Assembly (NCBI GenBank): GCA_949747725.1
Contig: CATKFJ010000235.1
Location: 1 to 5,941 of the forward strand
Origin: an uncultured bacterium
Lineage (GTDB): Bacteria > Bacillota > Clostridia > Christensenellales > Pumilibacteraceae
DNA length: 5,941 nt
Direction of reading: 5' to 3'
The notes beneath the pieces were generated by a model. The model did no database searches. It was not told where the DNA came from and saw nothing but the letters and a program-made list of their open reading frames with translations. Both the position numbers and the translations under genes were made by a program. Shown piece after piece: positions 1-5,941 of the stretch (position 1 is its first letter; the number at the start of each line of letters is the position of its first letter).

Positions 1-2901
1 AGTCTTGCGTTCCTCAACATAAACACCGTGCGCAAGATCGAAAAGAAAGACGGTATTCCCGTCCTCACAGTCGATAACAACTACGGTTGGGCAAAATACA
101 CTTTCTATATCAAATCCTCCGCTTCCCTTACCAAAACGGCTAAGCTTGTATTGGGTATAGGCAACGGCGGCGACGCAGACGACGAGCTTCCCGAAATTCA
201 AGCTCGCCCGGCGCACGGATACGCGTTTTTCGATACTGTAACTGCAGAACGCATCACGGCATACGACTTCGCTACCGAAACGTTCGATTTAAATGCTACC
301 GATACCGATAATGTTTATTCCAATACTATAGGTACTATTCTTGCCGTAGACCTTTACGAAACAGAATCGCTTACTGTCAACGATACCGAGATCGGTACGT
401 TTTCGGACAAACCCGTTGCAACTGAAAACTGGTGGAAGTCCGGTATAGCTTACGACGAACACAATGACGATCAGAGCTATATGGGTACGGCAAACAGCAT
501 TCTTTACAATTCCGAAAGCCGTGTAAATACCGAAAGCAACCCCTACGGCTTTACCGCAAATCCTTGGGCGCCGTTCGGCAGAGCCGAGTACGAAAGCGTG
601 GGAAACAATCCCATGATCAGCGGCACCAACACCGCCAATATCATGCTCATCAGCACCTATGACGGATCGTCGTTCGGCGACGCCGCTTACGGTATTTCCT
701 CACCTTCCGTCAACATAAAGCGGTTTAAATATTACCGTTTCGGCGTTTGGGTAAAGGGCGACAGCATTGAAAACGGCAGCGGCATTACTCTTCGCCTTAC
801 GGGCAAACAGGCTAAAGCCAAAAACAAATACGAACTTACCGTTTACGAAAACCTTGCCGGCGACAGTGAAGACAAAATGCACTACGGCTGGAAAGAACAG
901 GTAGTATATATTCAAGGTTCGATGTACTGCGACTACGATATAAACTTCGAACTGTGGTTAGGCACGCCCGATTCCAAATCGCGCGGTATCGCAATGTTCG
1001 ATAATGCAACGTTTACGGAGATCAGCTATACCGAATATGTAAACATGTCCGAAGCGGACGGCGGCAATCAATACACTCTTGACGACGATCACGACGAAAC
1101 AGGCGTTACCAACGGTAATTTTTCGTCTGTCGGCGACTATGACGAAATAAAATTCCCGTTGCCCGTCGCGGAATGGACTTATATCACACCGACCACGGCA
1201 AACACGAAAGGTTTTGCGGTCGTCAACGAACCCGATTTGAGCCGCGCCGTACACGGCATACTTCCCACCGATAACGAATTGTTCTCCAAGCTTGCCGCAG
1301 ACGGAGTTATCCCCGGCGTTAAGAATCCCGCAACAATGGCGAATAACCTCAATAAGGTTTTGTTATTATCGTCCAATACGCAAACCGCGTTCGGATATCA
1401 ATCGCCTTCCGTCACTCTTGCCACCGATCAGGCAAACAAACTCTCCGTAGAGCTCGCGGTAGACGGCGTAGTAAACGGATACGGCGCATCATTAGTCCTT
1501 AAGACTGTGGACGGCGACGTTATCTCCACTATCGAAAACATTACCACTACCAACAATGCGTTTAAAACCTATACCTTTTATCTTGCGGCGCCGCTCAGCG
1601 AACAGTCGGTAATGCTCGAAATTTGGCTCGGGCTTAACGACCGTATCGATAACACGCGCAAGCTGTCAAACGGCAATGTTTATGTTCGCAGAGTTGCACT
1701 CGATTCTTGGACGGCAGCCGACGATTCTTCGATAGAACAAGAGTTTGCGGATAAACTCGCCGAATACAAGACTATAATATCGAGTTCCAACGCGATCAAA
1801 TCGCTTGACTTCGGCATCTATTCGTTCTCTGCCCCGTCATTCGATTACTACGATATCTATTCTTACGGTAATGATGGTAACTACGGCACGCTGTACCAAT
1901 GGAATATGTCGTCGGCTGTTCCCGAAAGCTCTAAGAGCGGCATGTTTAATGTTGACAACCTTAAAGATATAACCGTTTACAACGAGTTCGATAAAAAAGA
2001 TTTGAGCGGCAACATGCTTTATATCTTCAATACGGATAAGAACCGCACGACATACACCTATGCAAATACGCTGTCACTCGTTGCGAACATGTATTACCGC
2101 ATCGATATTCCCGTCAAGGTCAGAGTTACCGACGACGTGCGCACAGACAAAACATCCGTCGGCGCAAACATAAAACTTACGGGAACGGGCGCCGAATTCG
2201 CCAATATAAAAGACACTACGACCCTTGTTGCGCAAGGCAACGAAGAAAGCCGCGATTACGAAACCTTTAAGATGTACACTTTCTATATCTCTACAGGTAG
2301 CGACGGCGGCGATATAGGACTTGAAATAGCATTCGGAGGCGAGGACAGAGCAAGCTATATTCAGGGCAAACTCGTTGTCGGCAACATTACAATGACCGAA
2401 ATCGATAATGTAGCGTTCGAAACCGCCGAAAATGAGGATAACGCGCAAGCTGTTGCAGTAAGACTTTCGGAAACTTCGGACAGTGCTGATTCCGACGACA
2501 ACACGGAAGCCACTTCGAGCGAAATGCAATGGTGGATAATACCCACTATCATATTCAGCGCGGCGCTCATTGCCGTAATCATTATAATAATAGTTGTTCG
2601 TATCCGCGATCGCGTAAAGAGCAAAAAGAAGACCACGTATACTACAGAATACGATCGCAGCGATGTAATACGCGATATCGAACGCTTGCAAGCCGAGCAG
2701 AATAACAACACTCAGACTATAGACGCTAACAAAATAGAGGAAGTTCCCGATTATGATGACGATGACGTTTCTTCTACGGATAATATCGCCGAAGAAACGG
2801 AAACTGTCGAAGGATCGAACGACAGCGAAGACGCGCCTAAAGCAACCGAATCCTCAGACGAAGTCGCCGAACCGACCGCTAAAGACGAATTAGACGACTG
2901 A
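1..2901 (+). CDS. Large modular surface protein with C-terminal membrane anchor (5' partial)
   Basis: The frame is open to base 1, so the GTG at 28 is probably not the start. The true start and any signal peptide lie to the left. Residue numbers here count from that GTG (957 residues). No named family is recognised. Three diverged modules (about 150-336, 360-561 and 592-793) and the end of a fourth (1-80) share a beta-rich pattern. It consists of a GYxSPSV-like strand, a YTFY strand (24-27, 515-518, 750-753), a LEIWLG-like strand and a closing VxxITxTEI-like strand. This resembles carbohydrate-binding-type jelly-roll domains, which is inference. A Ser/Asp/Thr-rich stalk (about 797-832) leads to one transmembrane helix (about 836-857). 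The following RIRDRVKSKKK puts the tail inside. The tail (858-957) has a predicted amphipathic helix (874-891) and a strongly acidic end. There is only one Cys (301) and no LPXTG sorting motif. The likely role is a cell-surface adhesin or glycan-binding protein; no catalytic motif is visible. Confidence 0.85.
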   Translation, partial: SLAFLNINTVRKIEKKDGIPVLTVDNNYGWAKYTFYIKSSASLTKTAKLVLGIGNGGDADDELPEIQARPAHGYAFFDTVTAERITAYDFATETFDLNATDTDNVYSNTIGTILAVDLYETESLTVNDTEIGTFSDKPVATENWWKSGIAYDEHNDDQSYMGTANSILYNSESRVNTESNPYGFTANPWAPFGRAEYESVGNNPMISGTNTANIMLISTYDGSSFGDAAYGISSPSVNIKRFKYYRFGVWVKGDSIENGSGITLRLTGKQAKAKNKYELTVYENLAGDSEDKMHYGWKEQVVYIQGSMYCDYDINFELWLGTPDSKSRGIAMFDNATFTEISYTEYVNMSEADGGNQYTLDDDHDETGVTNGNFSSVGDYDEIKFPLPVAEWTYITPTTANTKGFAVVNEPDLSRAVHGILPTDNELFSKLAADGVIPGVKNPATMANNLNKVLLLSSNTQTAFGYQSPSVTLATDQANKLSVELAVDGVVNGYGASLVLKTVDGDVISTIENITTTNNAFKTYTFYLAAPLSEQSVMLEIWLGLNDRIDNTRKLSNGNVYVRRVALDSWTAADDSSIEQEFADKLAEYKTIISSSNAIKSLDFGIYSFSAPSFDYYDIYSYGNDGNYGTLYQWNMSSAVPESSKSGMFNVDNLKDITVYNEFDKKDLSGNMLYIFNTDKNRTTYTYANTLSLVANMYYRIDIPVKVRVTDDVRTDKTSVGANIKLTGTGAEFANIKDTTTLVAQGNEESRDYETFKMYTFYISTGSDGGDIGLEIAFGGEDRASYIQGKLVVGNITMTEIDNVAFETAENEDNAQAVAVRLSETSDSADSDDNTEATSSEMQWWIIPTIIFSAALIAVIIIIIVVRIRDRVKSKKKTTYTTEYDRSDVIRDIERLQAEQNNNTQTIDANKIEEVPDYDDDDVSSTDNIAEETETVEGSNDSEDAPKATESSDEVAEPTAKDELDD
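475..2406 (+). repeat. Three diverged protein-level repeat modules (beta-sandwich-like)
   Basis: Within the surface protein, the modules lie at about 475-1035, 1105-1710 and 1801-2406. The C-terminal half of another lies at 1 to about 267. The repeats are visible only in protein: they share motif order and spacing (YTFY or VVYI strand, then LELWLG, LEIWLG or LEIAFG about 12-16 residues later, then a closing strand near TEI). DNA identity between copies appears low, so this is old duplication and not a recombinogenic repeat. Boundaries are approximate. Confidence 0.6.
2533..2598 (+). other. Transmembrane anchor segment of the surface protein
   Basis: These bases encode residues of about 836-857, an uninterrupted hydrophobic run with a stretch of five Ile and flanking Trp-Trp on the outer side. 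It is followed directly by seven Arg/Lys within eleven residues (RIRDRVKSKKK). By the positive-inside rule the modules are outside and the 100-residue tail is cytoplasmic. Confidence 0.85.
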
Positions 2902-2923
2902 TCTCGGCTTACGGATTAAACAT

Positions 2924-2958
2924 AAAACAGCTTAACATTTTCTGTTAAGCTGTTTTTT
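2924..2958 (+). terminator. Rho-independent terminator, likely bidirectional
   Basis: A perfect 14-bp inverted repeat pairs 2924-2937 with 2943-2956 around a 5-nt loop (TTTTC), and the T-tract runs 2953-2958. It begins 22 nt after the TGA of the surface-protein gene. On the minus strand the complementary arm ends in TTTT and lies 40 nt beyond the stop of the short-chain dehydrogenase. One hairpin can therefore end both convergent transcripts. The stem is AT-rich at both ends, with the core at CAGCTTAACA. Confidence 0.92.
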
Positions 2959-2996
2959 ATTGTTCACGCAATTCTATTATCTGATATAATAAGCCG

Positions 2997-3716
2997 TCAA
3001 TATCCGCCGTCCGCATGAAGCAGCGCGCCGTTAATGAACGACGACTTACCGTCTGCCAAAAACAGCGCCGCATGGCTTATATCTTCGGGCTTGCCTATTC
3101 TGCGCACGGGAGTATTATCTACTATGCGGAAAAGCGCGTCCGGAGGCACGCGATCGTTCATTTCGGTCGCAATAAGTCCGGCTATTATTGCGTTGACCGT
3201 AACATACTCCCCCACTTCGCGAGACAGCGCCTTAGTCAGTCCGTTTACGCCAGCCTTTGCCGCCGAGTATGCCGTTTCGGTGCTCGAGCCGCGCTCCGCC
3301 CAAAACGAACTTATATTTATTATACGTCCGAATCCGTTAGATATCATGTCGGGCAAGAATGCACGCGTTACAAGCCATACGCCTTTAAGATCGACGCCTA
3401 TAACGCGATCGAAATCCTGTTCGCTGTCTGTCTGAAGCAAACCTAAATGAGCAATTCCGGCATTGTTTATAAGCGTATCCACATGCCCGAACATTACTTC
3501 GTCCGCCATACGCTTAACTTGATCGGAATCCGACACATCGGCTTGGATAGCTTGACACGCGATCTCGCGCGCATTCAATTCATTGACTACTTCCATGGCG
3601 GCGTCGCGCGATTTATTGTAATTGATGATCACGTTATATCCGGCAGCTCCGAAATCCAAAGCCATTTGCCTGCCTATGCCGCGTGAACCGCCCGTTATAA
3701 GTACCGTTCTTTTCAT
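2997..3716 (-). CDS. SDR family oxidoreductase, FabG-like (YmfI-type possible)
   Basis: A complete 239-residue classical short-chain dehydrogenase/reductase, the usual length for FabG (about 240-250). Visible motifs are the cofactor-binding TGGSRGIG (8-15), NNAG (84-87), and catalytic Ser137, Tyr150 and Lys154 in YSAAK. Arg12 and the NYNKS segment after the second strand favour NADP(H). The fourth member of the catalytic tetrad, normally Asn, is Asp109 (VDLKG). The usual PG after VNAIA is AG (179-180). The chain ends in the typical HADGGY. Candidate roles are 3-oxoacyl-ACP reductase in fatty-acid synthesis, or EF-P 5-aminopentanone reductase. The ISSFW..RGSSTETAYSAAK region, with Trp at 139, looks more like the latter group. 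No fatty-acid genes are adjacent. The ATG at 3716 is preceded by a weak GGA site (3727-3729) with 10-nt spacing, and the glycine motif sits at the normal distance from it. Confidence 0.93.
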   Translation of the reverse strand: MKRTVLITGGSRGIGRQMALDFGAAGYNVIINYNKSRDAAMEVVNELNAREIACQAIQADVSDSDQVKRMADEVMFGHVDTLINNAGIAHLGLLQTDSEQDFDRVIGVDLKGVWLVTRAFLPDMISNGFGRIINISSFWAERGSSTETAYSAAKAGVNGLTKALSREVGEYVTVNAIIAGLIATEMNDRVPPDALFRIVDNTPVRRIGKPEDISHAALFLADGKSSFINGALLHADGGY

Positions 3717-3749
3717 TAGCTTATTATCCGTTAAAACTTAAATTTTTAT

Positions 3750-3779
3750 ATTATAGACACTATTCAAATATATTGCCTA
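3750..3779 (-). promoter_or_regulatory. Candidate sigma-A-type promoter for the SDR gene
   Basis: On the minus strand a consensus -10 box TATAAT (3755-3750) lies 18 nt downstream of a weak -35 box TAGGCA (3779-3774, four of six matches to TTGACA). Transcription would start near 3743, giving a leader of about 27 nt before the ATG at 3716. It sits in the AT-rich 63-bp gap after the Mur ligase stop, where no terminator hairpin is seen. Read-through from upstream is therefore also possible. Chance occurrence in AT-rich DNA cannot be excluded. Confidence 0.4.
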
Positions 3780-5357
3780 TTATTTTATATTATCCGGCAA
3801 ATCGTTTTCAAACAATATCGCCTTCTCGCCGCATATATCCGACAAAGCTTTAACGGCGTTGTCGCGTGAGTCGAAAACACTTATAACGCCGTCGGGCATG
3901 CCTGCTTTGACAGCGCCCTTTTTTATATCCGCCGCGCGCGAGCCTATAAGAAACGCATAATCGCAGACTTCCTTTATTTGCGCGCCAAGCGTCATATTAC
4001 ATTCCTTTTCTATCGCGCCGAGTTCTACGAACCCCGGTGTAATGATTATTTTCTTTCCGTTCATACACGCAAGCACGTCTAACGCGTTTTTCGCGCCTAT
4101 AGGATTGGAATTGTATGCGTCGTCGATAACAATGATCGACGGGTCTTTCGACGGAACGATTTGGAGTCGGTGTTCAACGGCATTCATTGCGTTTGCCGCT
4201 GCAGCTATCCGGTCGGGTTCTACGCCGCACGCAAGCGCGACAGCCGCACACGAACATATAAGCTCAGCTATATGCGCGCCCAAAAGCTTTGAATCCACAC
4301 TGTATGCCTCGCCGTCGATAACAAGGTCGAACTTTGTACCCCCACCGTCGATGACAAGGTTTTCGTACCGTATACCGTTATCTTCGCCTACTATCTGCTT
4401 TTTACACGCGGTATCTCGTGCGCCTAGTTCGCCGCACGACTTGTTATACCCGTTTAATACAAGCAAACCGTCGCTATTGATCGCTTCGCCGAGTTCGAAT
4501 TTAACGTTTGCCACGTTTTCGCGCGAACCGAGCGTTTCCAAATGCATATCGCCGACCGCGGTTATCAATCCGTATTTCGGCTTTACTATTTCGCACAGCT
4601 CTTTGATATCGCCCTTATACCGTGCGCCTAGCTCCGCAATAAAATACTCTTCGCCGTTTAAATCGTTATTGATAGTCTTGCATACGCCCATCGGAGTATT
4701 GTAACTGCCGGGCGTTGCCAAAACGGTATACTTGGTTTTAAGCATGCAGCTAAGCATATTCTTGGCTGTCGTCTTGCCGTAACTGCCCGTTATGCCTATA
4801 ACTATAGGGGCGCGGTCGTTGAGCTTGGCTTTTGCGCGCTTGACGTATTTATTGTTATTGAGTTTTTCGAACGGCGTTGTAATATAGTTAGCCGCAATAG
4901 CAACAAACGGTGAAACTATCGGCAATGCCGCTACAAGCGTTTGACAGTATACCGATACATAGCTCGCCCACGCTATAAGCGCGCTCAACCCGATCAAAAC
5001 AACAGCCGCAGTGAGCATTAGCCGTATCATTCTTCCCGTGTATTTTACGTTATTACTGCCGCTCTTGCCTGCCGACACAATGAAAACGACCGCAAATATA
5101 TCGTAAAGCGCAACGGCGCAATACCGCACATACTCATAGACGGAAAAACAACCGATGAAGATTATCATCGTGATGAATCCGAATAACATAAGTCCGGCAT
5201 AGCGTATCAGAGCGTCAAGCGACGTGCTTTTCCACCAAGCTATCACTCCGCGCGTTTTATAGCCGGAGAGCTGTATTATTTTAAACATGGGCAGACAAAC
5301 AAAACATGTTAGCACTGCCGCAACCGCTATCAGAGCATAAGCAATATAAATTTCCAT
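3780..5357 (-). CDS. murF: Membrane-anchored MurF-type Mur ligase (UDP-MurNAc-tripeptide--D-Ala-D-Ala ligase family)
   Basis: A complete 525-residue protein. MurF ligases join D-Ala-D-Ala to UDP-MurNAc-tripeptide with ATP in the cytoplasm. Residues 1-160 form about five hydrophobic segments (near 3-24, 51-72, 78-96, 111-131, 138-159). Lys/Arg-rich loops at 25-50, 97-110 and 161-182 place the enzyme part on the cytoplasmic side. The ATP-binding P-loop ITGSYGKTT is at 189-197, then AELGAR (241-246), MHLETLGS (271-278), Lys286 in the position of the carbamylated lysine, EHRLQI (395-400), IDDAYNSNP (411-419) and TPGFVELG (440-447). It ends in a complete C-terminal ligase domain. The last four motifs point to MurF rather than MurC, D or E. 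The usual soluble N-terminal substrate-binding domain (about 85-100 residues in E. coli MurF) is not visible, so the exact substrate is inferred. The start lies 3 nt after the upstream hydrolase stop, with a good ribosome site. Confidence 0.9.
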   Translation of the reverse strand: MEIYIAYALIAVAAVLTCFVCLPMFKIIQLSGYKTRGVIAWWKSTSLDALIRYAGLMLFGFITMIIFIGCFSVYEYVRYCAVALYDIFAVVFIVSAGKSGSNNVKYTGRMIRLMLTAAVVLIGLSALIAWASYVSVYCQTLVAALPIVSPFVAIAANYITTPFEKLNNNKYVKRAKAKLNDRAPIVIGITGSYGKTTAKNMLSCMLKTKYTVLATPGSYNTPMGVCKTINNDLNGEEYFIAELGARYKGDIKELCEIVKPKYGLITAVGDMHLETLGSRENVANVKFELGEAINSDGLLVLNGYNKSCGELGARDTACKKQIVGEDNGIRYENLVIDGGGTKFDLVIDGEAYSVDSKLLGAHIAELICSCAAVALACGVEPDRIAAAANAMNAVEHRLQIVPSKDPSIIVIDDAYNSNPIGAKNALDVLACMNGKKIIITPGFVELGAIEKECNMTLGAQIKEVCDYAFLIGSRAADIKKGAVKAGMPDGVISVFDSRDNAVKALSDICGEKAILFENDLPDNIK

Positions 5358-5360
5358 TTT

Positions 5361-5941
5361 CTATTCCGTTACAAAAGATTTGAGCTGTTGAATAAATTTA
5401 TGCGAGGCGTCGACGTAAGAATAGTGTCCGCCGTCTTCTGTTATAAGCCTACTGTTTTTTATGCCGCGATTCAGACGCTTTGCCATATACATTGGCGTAT
5501 CACGATCGTTCCTGCCCCAGAATATGAGCGTATCGCACTTTATAAACGGCAACAGGCTGTCGAGATGCATATTCACTATGCGAACAAAAACTTCGCGCAT
5601 AGACTGTTCTAAATTATTATAATCGATAGAGCCGTATCCGTCAAGGGGTTTGCCGCATTTTTTTGCGCGGCGGTATGCGGCTATCCGCATTTTACGTTTT
5701 AAAGAAAATTTCGGTTTTAGTCCCGCGCTGTCTGCAAGCACGATTTTTTTTGCTTTATCGCGCGCGGCAAGTATGATCGCTATCCTGCCGCCGAAACTGT
5801 GACCCACTATGACAGGCTTGGAAATACCGATTGCCTCTGAAAAACAGTCCACCAGCGTTGCGTAATCGTAGACGCCCCAATCACTCGGAACGCTCGGCGG
5901 AAACGCAAAATTAACGCACGGCGCGATTCCCGACATTACCG
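5361..5941 (-). CDS. Alpha/beta hydrolase (5' partial)
   Basis: The frame continues past the right edge (a Val codon precedes the Met at 5936), so that Met is unlikely to be the start. About 60 N-terminal residues, including the usual HGxxG oxyanion strand, are missing. Numbering from that Met, the nucleophile elbow GHSFGG is at 45-50 (Ser47). The acid is Asp144 in WGRNDRDTP, and the histidine is His171 in GGHYSYVD, so the full catalytic triad is present. A basic cap region (about 75-97, rich in Lys/Arg) follows LADSAG. There is no signal or membrane segment in the visible part, suggesting a cytoplasmic enzyme. The stop is 3 nt before the Mur ligase start, so the two genes are almost certainly one operon. 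From memory of clostridial genomes, hydrolases of this type sit beside membrane-type murF genes, sometimes with a D-Ala-D-Ala ligase. The substrate is unknown; an ester or thioester hydrolase is the safe reading. Confidence 0.88.
   Translation of the reverse strand, partial: VMSGIAPCVNFAFPPSVPSDWGVYDYATLVDCFSEAIGISKPVIVGHSFGGRIAIILAARDKAKKIVLADSAGLKPKFSLKRKMRIAAYRRAKKCGKPLDGYGSIDYNNLEQSMREVFVRIVNMHLDSLLPFIKCDTLIFWGRNDRDTPMYMAKRLNRGIKNSRLITEDGGHYSYVDASHKFIQQLKSFVTE
5364..5367 (-). promoter_or_regulatory. Ribosome binding site of the Mur ligase inside the hydrolase end
   Basis: The minus strand reads AACGGAATAGAAAATG. The GGA core is 7 nt before the ATG and lies within the last Glu codon of the hydrolase, just before its TAG stop. 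This supports the ATG at 5357 and suggests translational coupling of the two genes. Confidence 0.55.

Noticed and set aside
28..30. GTG at 28 as the start of the surface-protein gene
   Set aside because: The frame is open to base 1 with sensible beta-type sequence (SLAFLNINT) and the GTG falls within a module. No ribosome site or signal peptide follows, so the gene is treated as 5' partial.
2074..2691. 205-codon open frame on the minus strand
   Set aside because: It lies wholly antisense to the modular surface-protein gene, whose protein is coherent (modules, TM, tail). The antisense product is Cys- and aromatic-rich without any motif, and no ribosome site or operon context supports it.
3015..3446. 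Overlapping plus-strand frames of 143 and 133 codons
   Set aside because: Both are antisense to the SDR gene, which has complete family motifs. The antisense products show no domain, and the two frames overlap each other.
3717..3779. Possible terminator between the Mur ligase and SDR genes
   Set aside because: Only a short TAAAA/TTTTA pairing is present, with no stable GC-containing stem. A promoter fits the sequence better.
4042..4704. 220-codon open frame on the plus strand
   Set aside because: It is antisense to the well-supported Mur ligase catalytic region. It is Ser/Pro/Ile-rich with no recognisable domain, as expected of a mirror frame.
5934..5936. ATG at 5936 as the start of the hydrolase
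   Set aside because: The frame continues to the window edge, and the N-terminal strand with the oxyanion HGxxG motif would be missing. The gene is treated as truncated by the window.

Overview
The window looks like chromosomal DNA from a Gram-positive, moderately GC bacterium, most likely an uncultured member of the Clostridia (a Christensenellales-like gut lineage would fit). This placement is inference. It rests on the AT-rich intergenic regions with a strong U-tract terminator, the cysteine-poor modular surface protein with a C-terminal membrane anchor, the membrane-fused Mur ligase preceded by an alpha/beta hydrolase, and the clostridial flavour of the SDR enzyme. No marker gene fixes the taxonomy.

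Layout. Positions 1-2901 (+) hold the 3' part of a very large gene for a secreted, modular, membrane-anchored surface protein. The reading frame is open to the left edge, so its true start and signal peptide lie outside. It carries three full and one partial diverged beta-rich modules of about 190-200 residues, a Ser/Asp/Thr-rich stalk, one transmembrane helix and a 100-residue, very acidic cytoplasmic tail. Positions 2902-2996 are a short convergent intergenic region with a perfect 14-bp hairpin terminator that can serve both strands.

The rest of the window is on the minus strand. In order of transcription it holds: an alpha/beta hydrolase truncated at the right edge (5941-5361); a MurF-type Mur ligase whose usual soluble N-terminal domain is replaced by about five membrane segments (5357-3780), 3 nt after the hydrolase; a 63-bp gap with a candidate promoter; and a 239-residue FabG-like short-chain dehydrogenase (3716-2997) that runs to the shared terminator.

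How they fit together. The hydrolase and ligase are almost certainly co-transcribed and probably act in one cell-wall task at the inner face of the membrane. MurF enzymes add D-Ala-D-Ala to the UDP-MurNAc-tripeptide. The SDR may be co-transcribed by read-through or expressed from its own promoter. It may be a FabG or a reductase of the YmfI (EF-P modification) type. The convergent surface-protein gene is a separate transcription unit. No RNA genes, CRISPR arrays, insertion sequences or attachment sites were seen. The points most worth follow-up are the membrane-fused Mur ligase without its normal substrate-binding domain, and the repeat architecture and acidic tail of the surface protein.
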